Source: Butyrivibrio sp. NC3005 (GTDB lineage Bacteria > Bacillota > Clostridia > Lachnospirales > Lachnospiraceae). From it: a stretch of 64,000 nt of DNA. Every line of letters begins with the position of its first letter. Within the stretch, counting starts at the first letter, position 1. The position numbers and the translations under genes are program-made. Shown here piece by piece: positions 37,169 to 45,212 of this stretch. Under the pieces are notes generated by a model, which ran no database searches, was not told the origin of the DNA, and saw only the letters and a list, made by a program, of their open reading frames with translations. The DNA lies in NCBI RefSeq assembly GCF_000424545.1, contig NZ_KE384206.1, positions 66,022 through 130,021 of the forward strand, given 5' to 3'.

Positions 37169-39061
37169 ATGCCGATAATGTGGGGAGCGGTAGATTTTGA
37201 TGGAAAGGAGATTTCTGACGAATCTATCAGAATTTTTAAAAATTCGATTACTGATATTCCGCTTGATAATCTGACTGAGTACAGGAAAAAAAATATCTAT
37301 ATGGGTAATGGAATGCAGTATATCACTCGTGAAAGCCATTATGAACAATTACCATATGTTTCCGAAAACGGTTACTATGGAAATGCTGTAATGATGCTAG
37401 ATAATCGAAATGAAATAAACAAGATTGCTCAGATTCATGATGACGATTTGCAAGAAACAGGAGATGCAGAAATTGCATTTAAAGCACTTGAGAAAAAAGG
37501 TATATCTTGTGTTTATAACATGTTGGGAGCTTTTTCAATATGTTGGTATGATGACAATTCAAAAAAAATCTATTTGGCAGATGACGGAGTCGGAAATGTA
37601 TGTATCTATTATCGAGTGATTGGAAGTACTATTTATTATTCTTCTTTGATTGAACCACTAAAACAACTTGACGATTTTAAATATAATGAAAAATGGCTTG
37701 CAACTACGAATTCCATTCTTGGGCCGATTATGATAAATGAAATCTATGAAACGCCAATTAAAGACATTTATCGTGTTGCTCCTGCTGAGTATATAACTTT
37801 TGACGGAGCCAAGGTAGAAAATATCAGATATTATGATCCACTAAAAAATGGAAAAAAAATAAAATTCAAAACTGATAAAGAATATGCAGACGAATTTAGA
37901 AGGATTTATTTTAAGGCTATAAAAGATGTTTTAAGAGCAGATGGCGAGACTGCAATGCTTCTTAGTGGTGGTTATGATTCAACAAGTGTTTGCGCTGTTG
38001 CTGCGCCATATTTAAAAAAATCTGGTAAGAAAATTTTCACCTACACCTCTGTTCCTGATAAAAGCCTTAATGTATCAAATGGATTTGGTTTTTCAGATGA
38101 GTCAGAGAGTGTAAAAAAGACTGCTTCGATTTTTGGAAATCTTGATACCAGTTTTATAGATCTACATGGAATAGGATTATGGGATATTCATGATGAAATG
38201 ATGAACGTGATTGAAATGCCATACAAATCTCTCGAAAATCTCGTCTGGATTTTCAAATCAATGAAAGAAAGCAGAAAACAAAACTGTAGGATTCTTTTAA
38301 CGGGAGAATATGGAAACACAACAGTTTCATTCGGAGACTATGCTTTGTATGTTAACGAACTTTGGAATAAAAGACATTATTTTAAAGCACTTAAAGAGGC
38401 CAAAATTTTTTGTCGAAAAATGGGTTATTCCTATAAATACTTCCGAAAATGTTTATTAAAATCACGTCTAAAGCTTGAGAAAAACAATCTTGTTTTTTCA
38501 GAAGATAAAAACTATATTGAACACGATATCCTAAAAAAATATAGTATCACGGATACGATTTTAAAATATTACAAAGACTGTAAGGACATGGGATATGATT
38601 ATAATAAGTTTCTCGAAATGGAAAATCGCCGTCTTTCACAAAGACAAATTGGAGAACTTACAAGCAAGTTTTCAATTTACTCTGGAGTAATGATGCGCGA
38701 TCCAACAAAAGACAGAAGACTTATTGAGTTTTGTATGAACCTTCCTCTTGAACAGTATCAAAAAGGTGAGGAGTTCAGAAGACTTATTAGCGTTTACATG
38801 AAGGATCTTATTCCGGAACATATACTTAATCAATCCTTTAAGGGACGACAAAGTGCAGATATGTATTCAAGAATACGAAAAGAATGGGGCAAAGCAAGTA
38901 TTCAAATGCTCTCGATAATCAATGCTAATCCGACAAGTGCTATTTTGAACCTTGATAAGATAAAAAAAGACATTGAACGTGGACAAAAAGACGAGCTTAA
39001 AGACAATGAATTTATAGCACTAATTAACGCTGTAATGATTCATGAGTACATGACAGCTTGA
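37169..39061 (+). CDS. Lasso peptide macrolactam synthetase (asparagine-synthetase-like, C protein)
   Basis: The 630-residue protein is an asparagine synthetase B homologue. Residues 1 to about 200 correspond to the glutaminase half, but there is no Cys at position 2 (it begins MPIM), so glutamine is not used. The synthetase half has the pyrophosphate loop LLSGGYDSTSV at about 264-274. Lasso cyclases of this type activate an Asp or Glu side chain with ATP and join it to the core's first amine to close the ring. The neighbours (precursors, B1, B2, exporter) fit that role. The ATG follows AAGAAAGAGG. A direct repeat and the first precursor gene follow. Confidence 0.88.
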   Translation: MPIMWGAVDFDGKEISDESIRIFKNSITDIPLDNLTEYRKKNIYMGNGMQYITRESHYEQLPYVSENGYYGNAVMMLDNRNEINKIAQIHDDDLQETGDAEIAFKALEKKGISCVYNMLGAFSICWYDDNSKKIYLADDGVGNVCIYYRVIGSTIYYSSLIEPLKQLDDFKYNEKWLATTNSILGPIMINEIYETPIKDIYRVAPAEYITFDGAKVENIRYYDPLKNGKKIKFKTDKEYADEFRRIYFKAIKDVLRADGETAMLLSGGYDSTSVCAVAAPYLKKSGKKIFTYTSVPDKSLNVSNGFGFSDESESVKKTASIFGNLDTSFIDLHGIGLWDIHDEMMNVIEMPYKSLENLVWIFKSMKESRKQNCRILLTGEYGNTTVSFGDYALYVNELWNKRHYFKALKEAKIFCRKMGYSYKYFRKCLLKSRLKLEKNNLVFSEDKNYIEHDILKKYSITDTILKYYKDCKDMGYDYNKFLEMENRRLSQRQIGELTSKFSIYSGVMMRDPTKDRRLIEFCMNLPLEQYQKGEEFRRLISVYMKDLIPEHILNQSFKGRQSADMYSRIRKEWGKASIQMLSIINANPTSAILNLDKIKKDIERGQKDELKDNEFIALINAVMIHEYMTA

Positions 39062-39162
39062 TGAGACAAAAGCAACAATCTATCAATGTTGTTAGATTGT
39101 TTGAAATCATAAAAGATAAGTATTATCATAAACTCATCAAATGAAGAAAGGGGGACACAATA

Positions 39163-39321
39163 ATGAAGTGGAATGCACCAGTTATGGAAGAGCTTAACAT
39201 CAATGCTACAGCAAATGGTATGGCTCCAGACGAAAACTTTGACGGAGATTGGGTTGAAATCAACGGAAAATGGTATCGCCCAGGTAATGGCTCTGTAAGC
39301 GGCGGAGAAATCGCTCAGTAA
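39163..39321 (+). CDS. Lasso peptide precursor, copy 1 (52 residues)
   Basis: The 52-residue peptide begins MKWNAPVMEELNINATANG and continues with a short acidic stretch (PDENFDGDW), GKWYRPGNG and ends SGGEIAQ. W3xxP6 resembles the YxxP leader signature that the RRE protein recognises in lasso precursors. Thr16 aligns with the Thr found at the -2 position before the core. The leader therefore ends near residue 17 and the core would be about 35 residues, longer than usual. Several core starts are possible (see findings). A strong GAAGAAAGGGGG ribosome site lies before the ATG. It encodes the same peptide as copy 2. Confidence 0.85.
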   Translation: MKWNAPVMEELNINATANGMAPDENFDGDWVEINGKWYRPGNGSVSGGEIAQ

Positions 39322-39347
39322 TTTTAATTCATAGAGATGAATTATTG

Positions 39348-39392
39348 TTCCGTTCATGTTATTTTTATAAATAGCATGGACGGAATTTTTTT
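39348..39392 (+). terminator. Terminator of precursor 1
   Basis: TTCCGTTCATG and CATGGACGGAA pair with one U-G wobble, followed by seven T. The same hairpin follows precursor 2. Confidence 0.85.
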
Positions 39393-39423
39393 AGCAAATA
39401 ATATTTTAATCAAGGTGAACGCT

Positions 39424-40335
39424 ATGTATAAGTATTATATTTTTGGTTACAACATTGAATCTGATTATGAAATTGAAGGTGCAGTCCAAACCCATTTTGA
39501 TACTCCGGATATAACTGTTAAATACCATTCTTTTCCTGATGAATGTATTCTTTCCAAATCAGAAGAAAACATTGTATATAGAAACATAACATCCGATGAA
39601 GTCAGTCTAGCATTTCCTGAATTTGGATTCTTTAAAATAACAAAGAACGTTATCGAATATAGAATAGTTGATGGAATTGAAAACAGCTGGTTTAGTCAGA
39701 TAATTCTTTGTTGGTTACTTGTATTTAATATGGTCATTAGAAAAGATTTGCTAATGCACGGAAGTTGCATTTCCTATGGTGATAATGCCTTTATAATAAG
39801 CGGTGAATCCGGGGCTGGAAAGTCTTCAATAACAGATGCATTGTTAAATATGGACTATGGTTTTTTGTCTGATGACATTGTTAGAATTTGTCCTATTGAT
39901 AGCAACATGAATGCAATTGCATCTTTCCCTCTTAGAAAACTATGTGGCGATACAATGGATTTTAATAATCTGAACAAAAATCTTTATAAACAAGTTTTAG
40001 GAGATGAAAGAGATAAGTTTTTTATAGATGCAAAGGATATTTACATAAATGATCCAAAACCCGTAAAAGCACTTTTTCATTTGGATATTTCTGATGAAAT
40101 TACCGAACCTGTTGTAAATGAAATTACTGGTGGAGAAAAAATAAAGTACATTTTAAAAAATCTTTTCCAAGGACAATCTTCTAATGAAGCTGGTAATTCT
40201 ATAGATTTATTTATGAAGTGTTCCAAACTCGGAGCTCAAATCAGTGTTTTAAAAATAACAAGACCAAGAGAGGGTTATACTATAACTCAAAGAGCTAAAA
40301 TGATGGACCAGATTATAAAGAGAATCTGCAAATAA
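39424..40335 (+). CDS. HPr-kinase-like lasso peptide kinase
   Basis: The 303-residue protein resembles HPr kinase/phosphorylase, with a P-loop GESGAGKSS at residues 127-135 and LSDDIVRI after it. In paeninodin-type clusters such a protein phosphorylates the lasso precursor, in the best-studied case on the C-terminal Ser. Here the precursors end in Gln or His, not Ser, so the target residue, if any, would be Ser44 or Ser46. ATG 39424 follows AAGGTGAAC and begins MYKYYIFG. A longer reading from 39337 overlaps the precursor terminator and is unlikely. The gene is bracketed by the two direct repeats. Confidence 0.8.
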   Translation: MYKYYIFGYNIESDYEIEGAVQTHFDTPDITVKYHSFPDECILSKSEENIVYRNITSDEVSLAFPEFGFFKITKNVIEYRIVDGIENSWFSQIILCWLLVFNMVIRKDLLMHGSCISYGDNAFIISGESGAGKSSITDALLNMDYGFLSDDIVRICPIDSNMNAIASFPLRKLCGDTMDFNNLNKNLYKQVLGDERDKFFIDAKDIYINDPKPVKALFHLDISDEITEPVVNEITGGEKIKYILKNLFQGQSSNEAGNSIDLFMKCSKLGAQISVLKITRPREGYTITQRAKMMDQIIKRICK

Positions 40336-40460
40336 ACTCGCATTATTTAGCAATTTCTTATTACTAAATACAGTTTTCTATCAATGTTGTTAGATTGTTT
40401 GAAATCATAAAAGATAAGTATTATCATAAACTTATCAAATGAAGAAAGGGGGACACAATA

Positions 40461-40619
40461 ATGAAGTGGAATGCACCAGTTATGGAAGAGCTTAACATCA
40501 ATGCTACAGCAAATGGTATGGCTCCAGACGAAAACTTTGACGGAGATTGGGTTGAAATCAACGGAAAATGGTATCGCCCAGGTAATGGCTCTGTAAGCGG
40601 TGGAGAAATCGCTCAGTAA
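40461..40619 (+). CDS. Lasso peptide precursor, copy 2 (same peptide as copy 1)
   Basis: The predicted 52-residue peptide is identical to copy 1, with only a silent change seen in the gene. It carries the same GAAGAAAGGGGG ribosome site and the same terminator. Three conserved blocks upstream, ATCAATnTTGTTAG, TTTGA and GTATTATCAT, also appear before copies 1 and 3 at constant spacing, so each gene probably has its own promoter (a TTTGA-containing -35 with TATTAT as -10 is the best guess). Confidence 0.85.
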   Translation: MKWNAPVMEELNINATANGMAPDENFDGDWVEINGKWYRPGNGSVSGGEIAQ

Positions 40620-40645
40620 TTTTAATTCATAGAGATGAATTATTG

Positions 40646-40690
40646 TTCCGTTCATGTTATTTTTATAAATAGCATGGACGGAATTTTTTT
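40646..40690 (+). terminator. Terminator of precursor 2
   Basis: This is the same stem and T run as the terminator of precursor 1. Confidence 0.85.
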
Positions 40691-40811
40691 GCTGACGAGT
40701 AAGCATAATTTCATTAAAAAACATTTTTCTATCAATTTTGTTAGAATATTTGATGTTTAGGAAATATAGTATTATCATAGCTTCATCGCTTGAAGAAAGG
40801 GGGACACAATA

Positions 40812-40970
40812 ATGAAGTGGAATGCACCAGTTATGGAAGAGCTTAACATCAATGCTACAGCAAATGGTATGGCTCCAGACGAAAACTTTGACGGAGATTG
40901 GGTTGAAATCAACGGAAGATGGTATCGCCCAGGTAACGGATCTATTAGCGGTAGCGAAACTGCTCACTAA
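40812..40970 (+). CDS. Lasso peptide precursor, copy 3 (variant)
   Basis: The 52-residue peptide differs from copies 1 and 2 at five positions: Lys36Arg, Val45Ile, Gly48Ser, Ile50Thr and Gln52His. All five are in the predicted core tail, while the leader and the first 18 residues of the core are unchanged. The upstream region keeps the ribosome site and the conserved promoter-like blocks but is otherwise diverged. The terminator differs from that of copies 1 and 2. It is an older duplicate and would give a second product. Confidence 0.85.
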   Translation: MKWNAPVMEELNINATANGMAPDENFDGDWVEINGRWYRPGNGSISGSETAH

Positions 40971-40997
40971 TTTATAACTTATACATATGAATAAGTT

Positions 40998-41033
40998 AAT
41001 AGCTCATGAGATACATCTCATGAGCTATTTTTG
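40998..41033 (+). terminator. Terminator of precursor 3
   Basis: AATAGCTCATGAG and CTCATGAGCTATT pair around a six-base loop and are followed by TTTTG. Confidence 0.85.
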
Positions 41034-41071
41034 TAATTATTAATAGAGTTTTATAAATAACGCAGGTCATA

Positions 41072-41112
41072 AAAAAAGCTGTTAAGAAGCCTAAACTCCT
41101 AACAGCTTTTTG
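41072..41112. terminator. Terminator of the minus-strand PqqD gene (bidirectional)
   Basis: AAAAGCTGTTA and TAACAGCTTTT form a stem with A and T runs on both sides. Read on the minus strand it follows the PqqD-like gene. Confidence 0.75.
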
Positions 41113-41128
41113 TTTATGTGCAATTATT

Positions 41129-41401
41129 TTAAGAAAGAGTAATGAATTTATTACTTTCTAATTGATTCAAAAATTTTTCAACATCATCTTTACATGTTGC
41201 TTCGTCAACTTCATAGATATTCTCGAGTTTTCCAAGCAAATTACCAAAAGAAATAGGAGACTGGATACTATCCCAAATATCAACAGCCGTTCCTTTCAGC
41301 ATAAAGTATTTTCCCGTTTCAAAATCAATCATTACCTTATCACCAGTAATATCAGTTACATCTAGTTTCTTAATCAGTGTAATAATTGTTTCTTTAGTCA
41401 T
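41129..41401 (-). CDS. Lasso peptide B1 protein (PqqD-like RRE)
   Basis: The 90-residue protein is a stand-alone RiPP recognition element of the PqqD fold. It shows the expected order: VTDITGDKVMIDFETGKYFMLKGTAVDIWDSIQ, a beta-sheet followed by a winged-helix part, with TGKYFMLKGTA as the diagnostic stretch. In lasso systems B1 binds the leader and delivers it to B2. It is encoded on the minus strand while the rest of the cluster is on the plus strand, with its own GGGGG ribosome site and terminator. Its start faces the ABC exporter gene across 177 bases, so the two promoters diverge. Confidence 0.85.
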   Translation of the reverse strand: MTKETIITLIKKLDVTDITGDKVMIDFETGKYFMLKGTAVDIWDSIQSPISFGNLLGKLENIYEVDEATCKDDVEKFLNQLESNKFITLS

Positions 41402-41578
41402 ACATACAACCCCCTTAAAACTTCATAAAAATAACTGCATACTAAATTCTACCACAAGATTATAATATTTCAACTTATTTTTTATAATAAAAAAAGAATA
41501 AGTAATTGATTTATATTCCGAAATGTGATAAATTATAGCAGTATTTTGTCTGTGGTAGCAGACAAAGGGGAGAAAGTT

Positions 41579-43303
41579 ATGGTTGGAAAAATAAAAAAAT
41601 GTGTTTGTTTATTCAAAACTAACAAAAAAAGGGGATATAACTATTTTCGATGGCTTCTGAAATATACAAGTCCTTATAAGTGGAAAATAGCCTTTCTAAT
41701 GGCAATTCAAATAGGACTAACGTATTTGAGCATTTATTATGCGATTATTTCCCAAAGAGTTGTAGACAGTGCCGGAAAAGGCCAAATTAATACTGTATTG
41801 TTTGCTCTATATGCAATGTTAGCTATTTCTCAACTTTTGATTATCGAGGGCACAAATTTAATGTCAGCGATGCTCAATGAGAAATACAGTTTTGGAATCA
41901 GAAAGCAAATTTATGAAAAAATCTTGCATTCGACATGGGAAGACTCTCAAAGATTTCATACTGGAGATATGATGACTCGAATGACAAGTGATGCTGGCAA
42001 TATTGCTACTGGAATGGTTTCCACAGTACCTCACATCATTATTCTTGTGGTTCAGTTGGTATCATTCTTCTTCACACTGTTTCATTATTCTCACTTTCTT
42101 GCGGTTGCAGCTTTGTTCTTGACTCCATTCGGACTACTTTTTTCATGGATACTAGGCAAAAAGCTAAAAAAGCTTCAGGTCAAAGTTCAGGAAACAGAGA
42201 CAAACTACAGATCTTTTATCCAAGAAAGTTTAGCAAACCTGCTTGTAGTTAAAGCTTTTTCAGCAGAGGATGACTTTTCAGGCAAACTTACAGTGCTTCG
42301 AAATGAAAGATTTTTTTGGGTTTGGAAGAAAAATATTGTATCGTCAGCAGCAACAGTTGTATTAAATGGTACTTTTAGTATAGGAATGATGATTGCATTT
42401 ATCTATTCAGCAATCGGTATTTCAAAGGGCACGATTACATTTGGTATATTGACACTGACAATGACTTTATTTGGTCGAATTCAGACTCCTATTATGGGTA
42501 TTGCTAGTCAGTTTTCACAGCTTGCAACAATTTTTGCCTCTGCAGGAAGAGTAATAGAAATCCAGAATTTTCACAACGAGTCAATTGGAAATGAGCCAAA
42601 TCTAAAAGGCTCAATAGGTGTTCAATTGAACAATGTAAGCTTTTCCTACAAAGGAAAAGAATCCTCCAAAGAGGTTCTATCAAATGTAAATATTGATATT
42701 GAACCAGGAGAATCCATTGCCATAGTTGGAAAATCAGGTGTTGGTAAAACAACACTTGTTAGACTTATTATGCATTTCTTAGAGCCTTTACATGGAAATA
42801 TAGTTTTCTATGATTGCTTTAAGAATTCATATAAATCAACAGGAACAATTAGAAAAAGAATTTCATATGTTCCACAAGGAAACACTCTTTTCTCTGGTAC
42901 AATTCTTGAAAACCTTAAGCTTGCAAATAAGAATGCATCAATGAAAGAGATTGACGAAGCTTTACACATTGCCGTTTGTGATGAATTTATTTCAAAACTT
43001 CCAAACGGGCTAAATACAAAAATCGGGGAAAAAGGGAGTGGTTTATCAGAAGGTCAAGCACAGCGAATTGCTATTGCGAGAGCTCTTTTGAGAAAATCTC
43101 CTTTTATAGTTTTTGATGAAGCTACGTCTGCTCTTGATGAGGATACAGAAATCGAGTTATTAAAGAATCTAAATAGCCTTGTTGATAAACCGACTTGTCT
43201 GCTTATCACACATAGAAAAGCGGTTCTTAAATATTGTAATAAAGAAATTTGTATCAAAGAAGGGAAGGTCTCATTATCAGAAGTTGAAGAGATTTCTGCA
43301 TAA
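41579..43303 (+). CDS. ABC exporter, membrane-ATPase fusion (lasso D protein)
   Basis: The 574-residue protein has six predicted membrane helices in the first 320 residues, followed by an ATPase domain. Walker A is GKSGVGKTT at about 384-392, the signature is LSEGQAQR near 489, Walker B with the catalytic Glu is FIVFDEATSALD, and the switch His is in ITHRK. It has no C39 peptidase domain, which fits lasso exporters, whose leaders are cut by B2. ATG 41579 follows AAAGGGGAG; a longer in-frame reading from 41525 has no ribosome site. It probably exports the mature peptide and so gives self-protection. Confidence 0.85.
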   Translation: MVGKIKKCVCLFKTNKKRGYNYFRWLLKYTSPYKWKIAFLMAIQIGLTYLSIYYAIISQRVVDSAGKGQINTVLFALYAMLAISQLLIIEGTNLMSAMLNEKYSFGIRKQIYEKILHSTWEDSQRFHTGDMMTRMTSDAGNIATGMVSTVPHIIILVVQLVSFFFTLFHYSHFLAVAALFLTPFGLLFSWILGKKLKKLQVKVQETETNYRSFIQESLANLLVVKAFSAEDDFSGKLTVLRNERFFWVWKKNIVSSAATVVLNGTFSIGMMIAFIYSAIGISKGTITFGILTLTMTLFGRIQTPIMGIASQFSQLATIFASAGRVIEIQNFHNESIGNEPNLKGSIGVQLNNVSFSYKGKESSKEVLSNVNIDIEPGESIAIVGKSGVGKTTLVRLIMHFLEPLHGNIVFYDCFKNSYKSTGTIRKRISYVPQGNTLFSGTILENLKLANKNASMKEIDEALHIAVCDEFISKLPNGLNTKIGEKGSGLSEGQAQRIAIARALLRKSPFIVFDEATSALDEDTEIELLKNLNSLVDKPTCLLITHRKAVLKYCNKEICIKEGKVSLSEVEEISA

Positions 43304-43328
43304 ATATTTTATGAATGGAGTTTTATTG

Positions 43329-43973
43329 ATGAAAGATATTGAATTGTATCAATTGCATAATTCAGAATTTTCTGATGCAATTGAACGTTTTTGTGTACAA
43401 ATGCATCATCTTCATGAAGCAAAAGGCGCAAAAGCATTTTTATTTACTGGAGTTGACACAAACGTTGGTAATACAACAGTAGCTATTAATAGCGCAATTT
43501 TTCTGGCAAAAAGCGGAAACAAGGTACTGTTTGTAGATAGTGATATACGGAAATCACCTGAAAATAAACACCTTACATGTCCGGAAGAAGCCGGTTTAAC
43601 TGACTATTCAACAGGAAACTACAACAACATAGATGAAATCGTTCATCCTACTAATATAAGAGGCCTTGAGATTATCACTTCCGGAATGAGTAGTAATGCT
43701 ACAAACATTATGAAACTTGGAAGAGAATCTATGAAAGCTCTGATTAAAAAAGTCAAGAGAGAGTATGATTACGTTGTTTTTGATACAGCGTCTATCAATA
43801 TATTTAGCGATGCACTTTTATTGATTCCTGAAATGGACTACTTTATGCTTGTTTCTTCTCAGAATCATTCTACAAAGAGACAAATGTTCGAAGCCAGGAT
43901 GCACGTTAATGAATATGAAGAAAAGTATGCAGGGGTTGTATTTAACAACGTTACTAAAAGCTTGCATTTTTAA
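43329..43973 (+). CDS. CpsD/BY-kinase-like ATPase with altered P-loop
   Basis: The 214-residue protein has the layout of capsule-regulating tyrosine kinases (CpsD/YwqD). The Walker A' box is VLFVDSDIRKSP, and the second Walker motif region is YDYVVFDTASI. The Walker A site, near residues 41-50, reads GVDTNVGNTT: the invariant Lys of GKT/S is Asn. There is also no C-terminal Tyr cluster. It is probably inactive as a kinase and may bind the CpsC-like protein encoded at 45213 as a regulator. The ATG is preceded by a weak GGAG. It starts 25 bases after the exporter and may belong to the polysaccharide operon. Confidence 0.78.
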   Translation: MKDIELYQLHNSEFSDAIERFCVQMHHLHEAKGAKAFLFTGVDTNVGNTTVAINSAIFLAKSGNKVLFVDSDIRKSPENKHLTCPEEAGLTDYSTGNYNNIDEIVHPTNIRGLEIITSGMSSNATNIMKLGRESMKALIKKVKREYDYVVFDTASINIFSDALLLIPEMDYFMLVSSQNHSTKRQMFEARMHVNEYEEKYAGVVFNNVTKSLHF

Positions 43974-43987
43974 GGGGATTGTTATAT

Positions 43988-45205
43988 ATGAAAAAGTTTT
44001 TCATTGGTAAGGTATTGCCAATTGTTTTAATAGTATTATTTTGTAATCAAAGTGTAGCTTATGCTGCAGCAAATGTATATTCGCCATCGGGAAACACTGC
44101 TTCTCGATATAATGCTGAAAAAGCTCCTTCAGCTACTAAACAAGAATCAACTTCCGTCTCAACAAGAGATGCTGCAACAAAATCAGATACAAAGAATAAT
44201 TCTATCTCAAATTCTTTGCCACAAGATACAACAAAGAATAATCCAGTTTCTGATTCTTTGATACAGGATAATTCTGGCAAAGCTTCAGCTACTAATTCAA
44301 AACAGAAAGTTGAAGAAAAAAACAATTTAAATTCTGCAACTGCTTCAGCTTCTAAGCCTGAAACTATTCAAAGAATAAAAGGATTAAATGAGCAGCCTTT
44401 TGATAATGTCACTGTTCTAATTGATTCTTACACAATTGAAGATGAATCTAATTCCAATTTTGTATTAACATTATCTGTTAAAAACACAAGTTATACTGAA
44501 ATTGCTGGTAATGTTTACGTTTCTGTTTCACAAGATCAAAATTTGATTGCTCCAGCAAATGGCAGTAGTTCTATTGCTTACATTGGACAATTAGTTCAAC
44601 AGGAAACTCAGACTTGTAAATTACGTTTGAAAAATCTAAGTAATACATCTCTATCTAATATCGTATGTAATATCAAAGTTTCTTATTCGGATGCATACAG
44701 CACACATAATGAAATTTTCCAACAAATTTCTCTTGCGACATCCATGGATTGCGCCTTAAATATAAAGAAAATTGATGTTAATACAGATATATCGATTGAT
44801 CAGCCTGTTCGTATAGGAGTATCATTAGCTAACATCAGCTCAACAAGAATATCTGATATTTCAATGCACGTTAGTGGCACTAATATGAAAAATCAGACAA
44901 AGAAAATTGGAATTTTGGAAAAAGGCAGTTCAAATAATACTGACTGCTATTTAAATATTGCCAAAAAAGGAAAGCAAAATCTAAATGTATACTTTTCTTA
45001 TAAAGACAATGATGGTAATGAATATAAAACTATACCTCAAAGTTTTACAATAAATGTTTCTGACAAAAAGAACGCTACAGATTATAGCGAATCTATGAAC
45101 AAATTAAATGGCATAAACTTTACTATATCTGGGATATGCTTAATTATTGCAGCTTTGTTAGGACTTTTTTCATTGAAGAAAATAAAAGGTAAAAAGGGAG
45201 TTTAA
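43988..45205 (+). CDS. Secreted membrane-anchored protein of the polysaccharide locus
   Basis: The 405-residue protein begins with a signal peptide (MKKFFIGKVLPIVLIVLFCNQ). A Ser/Thr/Asn/Lys-rich, probably disordered region (about 25-125) follows. Then come two beta-sandwich-like halves (about 130-360) resembling CARDB-type or other extracellular modules. A membrane helix (about 375-395) and a short basic tail (KKIKGKKGV) complete it. ATG 43988 follows AAGGGGAT. It lies between the CpsD-like and CpsC-like genes, so it may help assemble or hold the polysaccharide on the surface. I know no specific family. Confidence 0.72.
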   Translation: MKKFFIGKVLPIVLIVLFCNQSVAYAAANVYSPSGNTASRYNAEKAPSATKQESTSVSTRDAATKSDTKNNSISNSLPQDTTKNNPVSDSLIQDNSGKASATNSKQKVEEKNNLNSATASASKPETIQRIKGLNEQPFDNVTVLIDSYTIEDESNSNFVLTLSVKNTSYTEIAGNVYVSVSQDQNLIAPANGSSSIAYIGQLVQQETQTCKLRLKNLSNTSLSNIVCNIKVSYSDAYSTHNEIFQQISLATSMDCALNIKKIDVNTDISIDQPVRIGVSLANISSTRISDISMHVSGTNMKNQTKKIGILEKGSSNNTDCYLNIAKKGKQNLNVYFSYKDNDGNEYKTIPQSFTINVSDKKNATDYSESMNKLNGINFTISGICLIIAALLGLFSLKKIKGKKGV

Positions 45206-45212
45206 TTTTAAT

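Larger units (their letters stand above)
39079..39392. repeat. 314-bp direct repeat, copy 1 (contains precursor 1)
   Basis: This block is almost identical to 40377-40690 (offset 1298). It holds a putative promoter, ribosome site, the full precursor gene and its terminator. The differences I noticed are single bases such as AACTCATC versus AACTTATC before the gene, a silent C/T change near the end of the gene, and no others. The two copies flank the kinase gene. Copy 3 of the precursor has similar but more divergent flanks. Confidence 0.9.
40377..40690. repeat. 314-bp direct repeat, copy 2 (contains precursor 2)
   Basis: This is the second copy of the block at 39079-39392, 1298 bases downstream and nearly identical, including promoter region, gene and terminator. 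Recombination between the copies would delete the kinase gene with one precursor, or duplicate them. Confidence 0.9.

Noticed and set aside
39337-39423. An earlier start for the kinase-like gene
   Set aside because: The extra 29 codons run through the precursor terminator, and the ATG at 39424 has a good ribosome site (AAGGTGA).
40347-40967. A 206-codon open frame on the minus strand over the precursor genes (and a 105-codon one at 39040-39357)
   Set aside because: It is the antisense of the repeated precursor genes and simply repeats itself with them. It has no family match or ribosome site, and the plus-strand reading explains the conservation.
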